A stretch of 64,000 nucleotides of DNA. It comes from Dama dama (lineage: Eukaryota > Chordata > Mammalia > Artiodactyla > Cervidae). The stretch is taken from the NCBI RefSeq assembly GCF_033118175.1, contig NC_083692.1:17294501-17358500 (forward strand), given 5' to 3'. The notes below the pieces were generated by a model. It was given only the letters and a program-made list of their open reading frames with translations, ran no database searches and was not told the origin of the DNA. The translations under genes and the position numbers were made by a program. Positions within the stretch are counted from its first letter, which is position 1. Each line of letters opens with the position of its first letter. This document shows positions 54,683 to 64,000 of the stretch, in pieces.

Positions 54683-55165
54683 TAGCAAAGCAGTTAAGCA
54701 CTTTGGACTTAGCATCAGAAAGAGCTGATTTCAAATCTCAGATTTGGAGGTGTGGGATGGGGAGGGAGGCGGGAGTGGGGATCGGGATGGGGAACACATG
54801 TAAATCCATGGCTGATTCATGTCAATGTATGGCAAAAACCACTACAATATTGTAAAGTAATTAGCCTCCAACTAATAAAAATAAATGAAAAAAAAAATCT
54901 CAGATTTGTTCCTTAGCAGCTGTGTGACCTCAGTTAACTTACTTAGCTTTTCCTAGATCATCTTCCTATGGATAAAGTGAGGGTCCTAATCATACCTGCC
55001 TTGTAAGTTTGTGGTGAGGACTAAATGAGGGCATCCATTCAACAAAATAATTATTGTGTGCCCATTGTGTGCCAGCTGCCAAAGGCAAAATGATTAGCAA
55101 AGCCAATCTGGTGGTACAGCCTGGCACATAGCAAGCCCATGTGAAATGTTGGCTATTATTAATAT
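54683..55165 (+). repeat. MIR SINE split by an L1 tail
   Basis: The left part GCAGTTAAGCACTTTGGACT + GATTTCAAATCTCAGATTT continues after the L1 insertion as CAGCTGTGTGACCTCAGTTA, GATAAAGTGAGGGTCCTAAT, and CTGGCACATAGCAAGCCCAT. Together they make one MIR. Confidence 0.75.
54747..54894 (+). mobile_element. L1 3' tail, very short insertion
   Basis: A 148-bp L1 3'-UTR tail (GGAGTGGGGATCGGGATGGG to the A-rich end), the same subfamily as 28270-28864. A perfect 14-bp target duplication AAATCTCAGATTTG at 54733-54746 and 54895-54908 splits the MIR. Confidence 0.93.
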
Positions 55166-55174
55166 TATATCTTA

Positions 55175-55396
55175 GGGCTTCCCTGGTCCGGAAAGATCCC
55201 AAATGCTGCCAAGCAACTAAGTCCATGCACCACAACTACTGAAGCCTGAGTGCCCTAGAGCCCATGCTCAGTAACAAGAAAAGTCACCATAGTGAGACCA
55301 CATGCACCGCAACTAGAGGGAAACCCCCAGTCGTGGCAACTAGAGAAGAGCCCACACAGCAATGAAGACCCAGCACTATCAAAAAATAAATACTTT
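55175..55396 (+). repeat. CHR-type SINE with deleted head segment
   Basis: GGGCTTCCCTGGTCCGGAAAGATCCC joins head to body directly, so the usual ~55 bases with the B box are missing. Body and A-rich AAAAAATAAATAC tail present. Confidence 0.8.
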
Positions 55397-55479
55397 CTAT
55401 TCACTATGATTTTTAAATATATATATATATAATATCCCAGGTTCTATTCCAGCCACACGTCTCCAGACAAGCGCCATAA

Positions 55480-56335
55480 ATTGACATCAAAGAACCTCTG
55501 CCGTGTAATTCCAACCACCCACATTCCTTCCCCCCAGTATTCCAGAGGCATCTTGAACTCAACATGTCCAGCTCAGAACTTACCTTCTTATCCCCCAAAC
55601 CTGCTTTTCTTCCCAGAGTCACAAAGTCACTGGGGGACACACAAACCTCCTTGCAGGTCGAGTCTGGTAAACCTGGGAGTGAGCTTGGTTTTCTCCCTCT
55701 TGCTCATCTCCCACATCCACTCAATCACCAAGTCCTAACAGTCCTACCCCCTCATTACCTCTTGTTCCCTCCTGATTCCCACCACCACTGCCTGGGTTCA
55801 GTCTACACACAACTGAACTTAGTAAATACCAGACTTTTCATGATCTGGCCACAGTGACCTCTTCTTGACCTATCTCCAACCCCCACCCCCTCCAGTTTGA
55901 TGCTACAGTATTGATGTCATCAATACACTTGATAAGTACATCAACTGTACTTACACGACCCTCTATAATTTACATCTCCCACTCTCTCTTCCCCTAGTCC
56001 TGCACCTTATAGTCTATTTTTTCTGAGTCTGTGCCTTTATAGTGTATATCCTCCTGCCGCCTGGAATCCTTCACCTGCTACTTGCTCATCTGGCAAATTC
56101 CATCCATCTCTGAAGCCCAACTCAGAGGTCACTTTCTGGGAGATTCCCCCAGACAGAGCTCACCATTCCTTCCTTCTCGTAACCCCTGCAAGTCTGGGAA
56201 TTTTCATTGTCACATTGTGTGTAATACCTTCATGTGTCTTTCTTTCGACCAGGAACTCCTTGAGGACAGGACTGTGTCTTCGCATATGAATCCAGCACCT
56301 GATACAGAATAGACACACAGAAGCTTTTTCATGGA
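55480..56335 (+). repeat. L2 LINE, ~0.85 kb
   Basis: A long L2 3' piece. Landmarks in order: CTTGAACTCAACATGTCCAG, CATCCACTCAATCACCAAGT, TTTTCATGATCTGGCCACAG, AGGTCACTTTCTGGGAGATT, GAACTCCTTGAGGACAGGAC and CCAGCACCTGATACAGAATA. Frames in it are remnants. Confidence 0.75.
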
Positions 56336-56389
56336 ATGAAATGAAGTCCATTGCTTGCTCTGGTATGCATGTGTGCATGCCTGTGTGCT

Positions 56390-56592
56390 CAGTCACGTCC
56401 AACTCTTTGCAACCCCATGGACTGTAGCCCGCCAGGCTCCTTTATCCATGGGATTTTCCAGGCAAGAACTCTGGACTGGGTTGCCATTTCCTTCTCCAGG
56501 GGATCTTCCTGACTCAGGGATGGAACCAGAATCTGTTGTATATCTTGCACTGGCAAGTAGGTTCTTTCCCGCTAGCACTACCTGGGAAGCCC
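56390..56592 (-). repeat. Bov-tA SINE
   Basis: Reverse: CTCAGTCACGTCCAACTCTT to CACTACCTGGGAAGCC. The head is diverged. A 40-bp copy of upstream L2-associated sequence abuts it (see 55785-55824). Confidence 0.88.
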
Positions 56593-56689
56593 ACTGCCTG
56601 GGTTCAGCCTACACACAACTGAACTAAGTATGCTCCAGAGGGTATATATTTTCTCCCTTGACCCCTAGCCCCCTAAATTATAAAGATAA

Positions 56690-56905
56690 TAAGTAATAAC
56701 TCACCCTTCTGTGATGCTGCTGTGTGCACAGGAACTGTAATAAACTCCATACATTTAATCTCACCACAACCCCAGGAGGTGGATACAATTATTACCTCCC
56801 TTTCACAGGTGAAGAAACTGAGGTACAGAGAAGACAGGTAAACTGCCCAAGGTCAAGGAGCCAGGATTCAAAGCTGAGTCGATGCTCTATGCCCCTCTGC
56901 TATGT
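56690..56905 (-). repeat. MIR SINE
   Basis: Reversed MIR: TTTAATCTCACCACAACCCC, CAGGTGAAGAAACTGAGGTA and AAACTGCCCAAGGTCAAGGA. Confidence 0.75.
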
Positions 56906-58084
56906 TGGATTCAATTCCTCAAATCCAGATGAACTTAACATTTTGCTTTGATAAGTTTACCTGCAATGATAATGTCATGATTGATTCAAAAGCCTGAAAA
57001 TGAATCAGTGTTTCTGTAGATCTGGCCACAAATTGCTCGCCAAAGTAAATACAGTAGCAACTGGGGCCTGAGCCTTTTGCCCTTACAATGAAGGTGCTAC
57101 CCTTTGCTCCATACACTTTAGCAGGTTCCCCCTTCCTACGAGCCTGCTTCTAATATACCTGATGATCAAACCCCATTGGATTCTTACTTTCATCGACTGA
57201 TTGAATCAAACCTCGGCACTATGTCAGTGAGAGCTGAAAGTTAAAACACCGTATTAATTAAGAAGAGCTGATGACCATCAGCCCAGGGAGCCTCCTTGGG
57301 GACAACGGCCAGAGTCCTTTCAGTTCTTTGTCCCCCTGGGCAGCTGAACAGTGCTCAAGAAGAGCAAAGGAAAGGCAGTTTAGATTAGTCCATGAATGGG
57401 TGTGTGGAGCCATTGAAATGAACTGCGTTACAGCTAAACCTGTTTGTTTCTGTTGCCTTCACTTGTGTGCAAAAGGGAGTTCTATCCAGTCAGCACCCTT
57501 CAGGGACTTGGAACTCATTTGTCAGAAGTCAATTCACTTTATTCCCATCCACTTTTGCTCAGATCTGGGCATATTCTTGTAAATGATGGTTGTGATAATG
57601 ATGTTGGTAATGACCGTGAGAGCAGCTAACCCTATCCTTCTATTCTCATGCAGACTGAATCGTAAGTTTTGTAATTTAACACACCAACTGCTAGGATCCG
57701 TGAACTGAAATGGATTTGTGCAATAGTCTGAAAATTTTATATCAATGAGAGTGAAATACATAGTTTTGTTTCTTTAAACATGATGATACTTTCATTCACA
57801 TATGCATTTATTCTTCATTTGCTATTGAAACAAATTTCACAATTTGTAATTAGTCTAGAAGTGTCACTGATCTATACAGTATACTTGTATTTTTCAGTAC
57901 GCCTTAAAATTCTTTCCCAAGCCAGCTAGTTCCTCATCTTAATATTGTAGAACTCTTGCCAAGAATTTTTTTTTTAAACAAGAAGGCATATTCTTCCACT
58001 CTGGAAGAAATCTATGACGAACACAGGTCATCATCACTGTTAAAGTCTACTTATCTCTCTTTAGATGTTTTTGTAGGTTTTATC
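56906..58084. other. Intergenic, unique-looking
   Basis: About 1.2 kb without a recognised repeat or gene. The frames at 57271-57582 and 57534-57761 overlap on opposite strands and lack domains. Given its closeness to FOS it may hold regulatory elements, but I see no strong motif. Confidence 0.45.
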
Positions 58085-58200
58085 TGCCTTCATTCATTCA
58101 TTTAACAGTGAGTCCCTAATAGACCTTGGAGATAGAGAGGTAGGTGATCAAGACAGAAAAGGTCCCTGCTCATATGGGACTTACAGACAGTGTAAATGAT
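58085..58200 (-). repeat. L2 LINE 3'-end fragment
   Basis: CATTCATTCATTTAACAGTG, then AAAAGGTCCCTGCTCATATG: reversed L2 end. Confidence 0.6.
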
Positions 58201-58650
58201 AGAAATTTGTTTTTCTAAAAAGGAGAGAAAATTTAAATAAGTTGTTGCAGAGAGTGATAAGGTCTGTGAAAAAAGCAAAGCAGGGTAATGGGACACAGAG
58301 TCGTGGGGCATAAGTATGCACTTCTAGAGATTATTCTGGACAACGACGTGGGAAGGCTTCTTGGAGGGGATGTTCTTAGAGCTGAGTCCTGACTGACAGG
58401 AAGAAGCCAGCCTGGGGAAAGAGTCCCAGGCAGAGGGACAGCAAGTGCAAAGGCCCTGCAGCAGGGACTTACATGCTATGTGTCAGCAATGGAAGGACGG
58501 CCGGTGAGCTGAGTGCCTGAAGAGAAGGACAGGAAATATCCCTGGAGAGGAGTGAAGAAGCAGTTCTTTAATGTTTATAGCAAAATGGCACAACTTAAAA
58601 CGCTCTGATAGTCAGCATTCAAGTGATGCCCAAACCTCATTTGTATTATC
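58201..58650. other. Intergenic, no gene seen
   Basis: 58250-58500 (GACAACGACGTGGGAAGGCT; GGGACAGCAAGTGCAAAGGC) has the look of an old repeat that I cannot name. Confidence 0.4.
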
Positions 58651-58931
58651 CTATTTATTTACTTATTTTATTATTGGCTACATGTGGTCTTCATTGCTGT
58701 GTGTGGGCTTTCTCTATTTGCAGAGTGGAGGCTACTCTCTAATTTTAGTGCGTGGGCTTCTCATTGCAAGGACTTCTCTTGTGGAGCATAGGCTCTAGGG
58801 CGTGGGCTTTCGGGGGTTGTGGTACATGGCCTTAGTTGCCTCACAGCACGTGGAATCTTCCCGGACCAGGGAACCCATGTCCCCTGCATTGGGAGGTGGA
58901 TTCTTTAACTACTGGGCCACCAGGGAAACCC
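58651..58931 (-). repeat. CHR-type SINE
   Basis: Reverse CHR: TTATTATTGGCTACATGTGG, GTGCGTGGGCTTCTCATTGC, TCCCGGACCAGGGAACCCAT and head CTGGGCCACCAGGGAAACCC. Confidence 0.87.
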
Positions 58932-59540
58932 TTCACTTATTTTTTGAGGAATTTGATTATTCTCTGTTTGGAAGAAGTCTCACACACAGTTTAAAGATTG
59001 AATTTTTGTTTTCAATTTTTTTTTATTTGAAAAACATCAAAACTTCAGTTGATTTCCTTAGAGTAATCATCTGAAAGCTTTTACTTTTCCTCTGTCTCTA
59101 CTTTATCCACTAATTAAAGATAGCATAATTGATTTACTCTCATTCACACATGGGAAGTTGCTATTGATACAAAATTACTGTTATTAGAGCAAATTGTTAA
59201 ATGCTACCCTTTAATTTTGATAATTACAGAAGGTGCAGGGATGTGCAAAAATGATGCAGCATCTACAATCCACTATTACATAAAGATAATTTTTTTCTTC
59301 TACTCTTTATCATCTAAAATTAATTTGGAGCTGAAAGCACGACGGCAGTGCATTCTCTTTGAAGTTGAATTGGCAGAAATAATCCAAGGGAGGCAGTGGA
59401 GGAATTCCAGGAACCAAAGATGGAAGTGGGGTATGTGTTTGAAAAGTTATGAAATCCCCATTGCTTCATATTGTAACAGGGCCTGGAATAGGAGGTTTTA
59501 AAGAGTACACAGGGAATATATTTCTGCTTGTGGAAATAGT
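58932..59540. other. AT-rich intergenic, no gene seen
   Basis: No repeat named, no gene. The 94-codon frame at 59217-59501 has no domain. Confidence 0.45.
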
Positions 59541-59544
59541 GCAG

Positions 59545-59900
59545 AATTTACTCATTTATTCGCCCCGCAAGTATTTGTTAACCCTGTACTATGTGACAGG
59601 TGGACTTCCCAGGTGGCAAGGGGTAAAGAATCTGCCTGCCAACGCAGATTGACTCTTTTGAGGAGACTCAAGAGACTTGGGTTCATTCTCTGGGTCAGGA
59701 AGATCCCCTGGAGTAGGGAACGGCAACACACTCCAGTGTATCTGCCTGGAAAATTCCATGGACAGAGGAGCCTGGCAGGCAATATACAGTCCGTGGAGTC
59801 GCAAAGAGCCAGACATGACTGAGCATGCACACTTATGCCAGGCACTGAACCAGGTCTGGGGATCCATTGATGGGCAAATTAGGCATTCTCTTTGTAAAAA
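59545..59900 (-). repeat. L2 LINE end split by a Bov-tA SINE
   Basis: The left piece TTCGCCCCGCAAGTATTTGT + CTGTACTATGTGACAGG and the right piece TATGCCAGGCACTGAACCAG + GGGATCCATTGATGGGCAAA are one reversed L2 terminus. The SINE lies at 59604-59832. Confidence 0.55.
59604..59832 (+). repeat. Bov-tA SINE with extra internal segment
   Basis: Forward Bov-tA (GGACTTCCCAGGTGGCAAGG head). About 20 additional bases around GATTGACTCTTTTGAGGAG lie in the head between the usual CCAACGCAG and AGACTTGGGTTC. It ends GAGCCAGACATGACTGAGCA. Confidence 0.87.
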
Positions 59901-60589
59901 AACAACCCCCTTGAATCCTTCTCCCATCCCTTGCTATTACACAAGCTTCGTTTGTATCAGTAAACAGTGGTGCCCTGAAATAGTCATTTTGTTGAGACCA
60001 GTGTAAGGCCATATGGTATGGGTAGGAGTCAGGTGGGCTCAGAGTCTTTCCTAAAAGAAAGTTGACATTCCCAGTGTCCATCCTCCATGGGAGTTGTTAA
60101 ATCATGAGTCAGGAAAAGAGGATATGGAAGGAGACTTTCAGGTAAAAACAGGGAATTCCTTTTGTCTCTTGATCCCATGAGAATGATGAGCAGAGAGCTC
60201 ACGGGGATGTCAACCTTAGGGCAGAACCTATAGGTCCTCTGAGAAGCCCAGTAAAGAGATTCTCTGTGTGAAGGCCCTCTCCTGGACCTTGTTGATCGAG
60301 TAGTCTGGTCTCAGTTGGGCTACAGTGAACTAGAGGAAGGGTCTGCCTCCAGGCCAAGACCAGTACTGTCAAGCAGAAAGCACAGTTCCCTCTCCAATCA
60401 GCATGGGGCTGACAGAGGCTGTTAGTCAGGTCTCCAGGAGTTAGGTATCCAGGTCTAGAGATTCAGCCTCCCTTTCCCATCTGAGAAGTCTCCTTCCATG
60501 GGTTATCATTACTGTACATGTAGGGGAGTCAGCTGCTTTCCTTCAGATCTCTTCTTGTCATTTCAGATCTGGGTGTTAGTTACAGTAAT
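59901..60589. other. Intergenic, no gene seen
   Basis: Unique-looking, with a TGAGTCA heptamer at 60105-60111. No gene. Confidence 0.45.
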
Positions 60590-61012
60590 TCTGTATTTAG
60601 TTGTGAGTTGGACCACAAAGACGGCTGAGCAGTGAAGAATTGAGGTTTTCTCATTGTGGTGCTGAAGAAGACTCTTGAGAGTCCCTTGAACTGCAAGGAG
60701 ATCAAATCAGTCATTCCTAAAGGAAATCAACCCTGATTATTCATTGGAAGGACTGATGTTGAAGCTGAAGCTCCAGTACATTGGCCACCAGATGCAAAGA
60801 GCAGATTCATTGGAAAAGACGATTCTGGACAAGATTGAAGGCAAAAGGAGAAGAGGGTGGCAAAGGGTGAGATGGTTAGATTGCATCTCTGACTCAATGG
60901 ACATGAATTTGAGCAAACTCTGGGAGGTAGTGAAGGATAAGGGAGCCTGAGGTGCTGCAGTCCATGAGGTCACAAAGAGTCAGACACAACTTAGCAACTG
61001 AACAACAACAAA
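60590..61012 (+). mobile_element. BovB (RTE) LINE 3' end
   Basis: GAGTTGGACCACAAAGACGG to GAGTCAGACACAACTTAGCA plus ACAACAACAAAG: the last ~0.4 kb of BovB. The closest LINE to FOS. Confidence 0.9.
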
Positions 61013-61729
61013 GATTGCAGAAAGTTTACCCCCGAACAGCAAACAGGAAGTCTAAGGCCATTTTCATTATTGCCTGACAGGCAAAAATAATATGCAAGTG
61101 ATGTGTGAGAGATCAGTGCTCTTAAGATTCTAAAGCACGTTGCTTTCAAATGTCAAGTATTATGTGAGGAGCAGGGAGATCATAGGTGAGAACGCCACCC
61201 TCAATAGAAAGGTCATTTAATTTTTTGGAACTGTCATTTTAAATTATAACTTTCAACTTGACTGAGTATAATATCCCATAACCACCCAGTGATTTTCATG
61301 ATCACCAAAGCATTAGAAGGCTGACCTCGAAGCTTCTCTTCCCCTTAGCATGCGTGCAAACCTGGGCTCTCACTTCCAGACTTGGTGCCCGCTCACTTGA
61401 TAGCAGAGAGCAGAAGATGAAGGCGCCACCTCCATTCTTTGCGGTTGGTACCTGTGCGTGTAAGCGCCCCATTACCAGAGGTGTCCCAGACAAAGGTCAT
61501 GTTCTTCATTAAGATGATAAAGTTTCTAAGTTAAAGCTCATTCGATCATGTTGACTTCTTCTTCTCAAGCTATTATGTAACTTTTTATTTACCGAATGAT
61601 GAACCATTGTTTGCACTGTTTGAGATCTCTTTCCAATTCTCAGAGCCAGCCTTTTCTTCCTCCAGTGTAAACTGAATGTCAGACATATGTTAAATAAACT
61701 GCAGAAATTATAATACATTGATTACTAAA
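61013..61729. other. Intergenic, unique-looking, FOS 3' flank
   Basis: No repeat or gene recognised. Confidence 0.45.
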
Positions 61730-61736
61730 GGATAGG

Positions 61737-61992
61737 CTTCCCAGGTGGCACAGTGGTAAAGAATGTGCCTGCCAATGCAGGAGACACAAGAGACTCCAGT
61801 TCAATCCCAGGGTCAGGAAGATCCCCTAGAGGAGGAAATGGCAACCCACTCCAGTATTCTTGCCTGGAGAATCCCATAGATGGAGGAACCTGGTGGACTA
61901 CAGTCCACAGGGTCATAGAGTCCAACATGACTGAGCAACCAAGTGTGCATGTGCGCGCGTGTGCGCGCACACACACACACACACACACAGAG
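61737..61992 (+). repeat. Bov-tA SINE with GT/GC/CA tail
   Basis: Forward Bov-tA whose 3' tail has grown into a dinucleotide tract. 61943-61989 is 47 bases of uninterrupted purine-pyrimidine alternation (GT, GC and CA steps), including GTGCGCGCGTGTGCGCGCAC. Flanks GGATAGG at 61730-61736 and 61993-61999 mark the target duplication. Confidence 0.93.
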
Positions 61993-61999
61993 GGATAGG

Positions 62000-62694
62000 A
62001 TAAGAACCCTCCTTTCTTTCTGAGAATAAAAAAATATAACTAAATGTTGGATTGTTAGAGTTAAGGACTGAAAAGTTGTGGGTTTGGTTTTTGTTTTGTT
62101 TTCTTTCCAACCAGGTGAAAGTTTTTTTTAAAAAAGAAAAACCAGGTGTTAAGAGGCACTTCAGGCTGATGAATAGGGTGATGAGTGAGAAGTTAAGACT
62201 CTAATCCCAGCCGTGGAATATTGAGAAAGCACCATTCTAACCGTTTTTGCTTGTTCTCCTTTAAGGTGGGAGTAACCTTCACACGATCTGGTGGCAATAA
62301 AAAGTTAAAGCAGTTCATGCAAAACTGAATTGTTTGCTAAAAGGATTCCTAGAAGACCTAGACATTTAAGTTTAGTATTAGCACAGCCAGATTTAAATAT
62401 CCCTCCCTTTGACTTTCAAAACAGAAAAAGAAGTAGGAAGATGTGTTCCCACAAAAGCTATTGCAAAGCAGTTTCCCATTCCCAGAACCTGTAGGCAGAG
62501 AAGCAGCACTGCAAGGTGAAGACGTGAGTTTGTACAATTTTCCAACATCAGCTCCAGAGTGTCTCCTGATTTGATAAGGGATCAAACAGAGGGGTGTGTC
62601 CCCTCCAAGAGCTACCCTTCTTGACAAACTGGTCTCTGACAATACCTTCCAGAAACTTAGAGAACTTCCAGAATGAAAAGAGCACAAGGTGGGT
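62000..62694. other. Immediate FOS 3' flank, no gene seen
   Basis: Unique-looking sequence past the FOS poly(A) site. The overlapping minus frames at 62358-62748 have no domain. Transcription termination of FOS should occur here; no specific terminator motif was identified. Confidence 0.5.
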
Positions 62695-62713
62695 TGCATT
62701 CAACTTAAATGCT

Positions 62714-62719
62714 TTTATT
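62714..62719 (-). terminator. FOS: FOS polyadenylation signal
   Basis: TTTATT on the plus strand reads AATAAA on the FOS strand, about 16-20 bases before the expected cleavage site. Confidence 0.9.
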
Positions 62720-62800
62720 GACAATGTCTTTGAACAATAAGCAAACAATGCTTAAATTTTTCATTCAAGTTCACTTTCCACATGTCAAAAGACCTCAAGG

Positions 62801-62875
62801 TAGAAAAAAATAAAATAAAAATATAAATATCTGAGAATCCATCTTAATAAATAAATTAAAAACACAATAAAACGT
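62801..62875 (-). promoter_or_regulatory. FOS: FOS AU-rich destabilising element
   Basis: The FOS strand reads a U-rich stretch with the overlapping AUUUA core AATTTATTTATTAAG (from 62857 to 62843), a further ATATTTATATTTTTATTTTA block (from 62829 down), and TTTTATTGTG ahead of them. Overlapping AUUUA pentamers plus a U-rich domain are the established two-part FOS ARE, bound by TTP/ZFP36 and HuR-type proteins. Confidence 0.88.
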
Positions 62876-63499
62876 TTTCATGGAAAACTGTTAATGTCAG
62901 AACATTCAGACCACCTCAACAATGCATGATCAGTAACGTTACGATGAACATCGATGTTGAAGAAAAAACTACAGTACATGGATATAGCTATTTATTTCTA
63001 TCTACTAGAAAATAAAGTCATATCTTTTCTTAATTTAATATTGGTCATTGCTAATCAGAACACACTATTGCCAGGAACACAGTAGTTATTGTTAAAATCA
63101 GCTGCACTAGATACAATTTGAAAATATCCAGCACCAGGTTAATTCCAATAACGAACCCAATAGATTAGTTAATGCTATGAGAAGACTAAAGAGAAAGAGA
63201 AAAGAGACACAGACCCAGGCCTGGCTCCACATGCTACTAACTATCAGCTCTCAGAGGTGTCACTGGGAATAATACACACTCCATGCGTTTTGCTACATCT
63301 CCAGAAGAGGTAAGGACTTGAGTCCACACGGGGATGCTCGCTTGCAAGTCCTTGAGGCCCACAGCCTGGTGTGTTTCACGCACAGATAAGGTCCTCCCTA
63401 GGTCTACGGGAACCCTTGAGGGAAGACGTGTTTCTCTCCGTAATGCGCCGACTCAGGCAGTGGCCACGTGCACGCCCACTGCCTCCCCTCTCTGCATGC

Positions 63500-64000
63500 T
63501 CACAGGGCCAGCAGCGTGGGTGAGCTGAGCGAGTCAGAGGAAGGCTCGTTGCTGCTGCTGCCCTTGCGGTGGGCAGCTGCACAGCTGGGGAAGGAGTCAG
63601 CCTCAGGGTAGGTGAAGACGAAGGAAGACGTGTAAGTAGTGCAGCTGGGAGTACAGGTGACCACCGGGGTGCACAGGGGCTCCAGCTCCGTGGCCATAGG
63701 CCCCATCCCCAGGGAGCCACCGTGCAGGGGCTCCCAGTCTGCTGCATAGAAGGAACCAGACAGGTCCATGTCTGGCACAGAGCGGGCGGTCTCCGAGCCG
63801 CTGGGCCTGGACGATGCTGGGAACATGAAGTCATCAAAGGGCTCAGCCTTCAGCTCCATGCTGCCGACGCTCTTGACGGGCTCCACTGAGGGCTTGGGCT
63901 CGGGGTCATTGAGGAGGGGCAGGGTGAAGGCCTCCTCAGATTCAGGGGTGGCAGCCTCAGGCAGGCCCCCACTCAGATCAAGGGAAGCCACAGACATCTC
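63500..64000 (-). CDS. FOS: FOS (c-Fos) C-terminal half, last exon, 5' cut by window edge
   Basis: The frame enters at the window edge at residue 215 and runs to residue 380 plus stop TGA (63500-63502), colinear with mammalian FOS numbering. Nuclear bZIP transcription factor that pairs with JUN proteins as AP-1; the bZIP domain (about 137-200) lies outside the window. Visible here is the C-terminal transactivation region with regulatory sites at expected positions: Thr232; the SUMO motif LKAE with Lys265; ERK sites Thr325 (CTPV) and Thr331 (CTPS); the DEF ERK-docking motif FTYP at 343-346; RSK site Ser362 (RKGSSS); ERK site Ser374 (SSP); and the C-terminal PTLLAL end linked to protein turnover. 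No frameshift or missing key residue. The Met at 63997 is internal, not a start. The transcript promoter should lie about 2 kb beyond the window, if the gene has the usual 3.4-kb length. Confidence 0.98.
   Translation of the reverse strand, partial: EMSVASLDLSGGLPEAATPESEEAFTLPLLNDPEPKPSVEPVKSVGSMELKAEPFDDFMFPASSRPSGSETARSVPDMDLSGSFYAADWEPLHGGSLGMGPMATELEPLCTPVVTCTPSCTTYTSSFVFTYPEADSFPSCAAAHRKGSSSNEPSSDSLSSPTLLAL

Larger units (their letters stand above)
62695..63499 (-). other. FOS: FOS 3' untranslated region
   Basis: On the minus strand this follows the FOS stop codon and ends at a canonical signal AATAAA (62714-62719), with the cleavage site expected near 62693-62698. It matches my recollection of the mammalian FOS 3' UTR closely along its whole length, ending in a GCATTTAAGTTGAATGC segment. 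The length, about 805 nt, is similar to human. FOS mRNA is very unstable, and its 3' UTR AU-rich element drives rapid deadenylation and decay. Cleavage position is inferred from the signal and the human end. Confidence 0.92.

Noticed and set aside
1475..60111. Consensus AP-1 heptamers scattered across the window (1475, 9289, 21493, 42308, 46328, 60105 and inside BovB copies)
   Set aside because: TGA(C/G)TCA is expected about eight times in 64 kb by chance, and BovB itself carries ACTGACTCAATGG, so isolated sites do not support FOS autoregulation.
1..64000. Possible second bZIP gene (JDP2 or BATF) in the window
   Set aside because: JDP2 and BATF lie downstream of FOS in mammals, but no basic-leucine-zipper coding segment is visible in any frame. 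The window probably ends before them.
1..64000. tRNA genes, CRISPR arrays, bacterial or phage systems
   Set aside because: The tRNA-like segments are SINE heads. There are no regularly spaced repeats of CRISPR type, and all recognisable content is mammalian.

Overview
The window is mammalian nuclear DNA from a ruminant, most likely a bovid. The evidence is the dense load of ruminant-specific repeats: BovB (RTE) LINEs, Bov-tA and Bov-A SINEs, CHR-type tRNA-derived SINEs, and young L1 3' tails. These lie on an older layer of MIR, L2, MER5 and L1M. I cannot tell cattle from its close relatives by eye.

Only one protein-coding gene is supported: the 3' end of FOS (c-Fos) on the minus strand at the right edge. 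It comprises the last-exon coding sequence from residue 215 to the stop (63500-64000, continuing beyond the window) and the complete 3' UTR with its AU-rich element and poly(A) signal (about 62695-63499). The rest, about 62.7 kb, lies downstream of FOS. I found no second gene there. The other open reading frames are chance frames or remnants inside transposable elements.

Layout. 1-17 kb: mostly unique intergenic DNA with scattered SINEs and MIR/L2, a perfect MEF2-type motif at 7541-7550, and a CpG-enriched patch at about 16.05-16.66 kb. 17-25 kb: L1M, BovB and L2 remnants. 25.7-30 kb: a nested pile-up, in which an unassigned repeat is split by a near-complete BovB that is itself interrupted by an internally duplicated SINE, an L1 tail with a 15-bp target duplication, and an inverted Bov-A segment. 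30.9-32.05 kb: a second, 5'-truncated BovB with a 10-bp target duplication. 33-50 kb: SINEs, MIRs and a solo endogenous-retrovirus LTR (44582-45009, minus). 50.7-52.3 kb: a CpG island, about 10.8 kb past the FOS poly(A) site, carrying an SRF CArG box, ETS cores, CRE-like sites and an RFX-like X-box within about 115 bp. 53-62 kb: more repeats, ending with a 47-nt perfectly alternating purine-pyrimidine tract 0.7 kb past the FOS 3' end.

The most interesting non-gene signal is the 51.9-kb island. Its SRF/ETS/CREB motif set resembles that of the FOS promoter itself, and it sits in a downstream position broadly like that of a known mouse Fos 3' enhancer. I infer that it is a stimulus-responsive FOS enhancer, or an enhancer-RNA promoter. 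This rests on motifs and position only.
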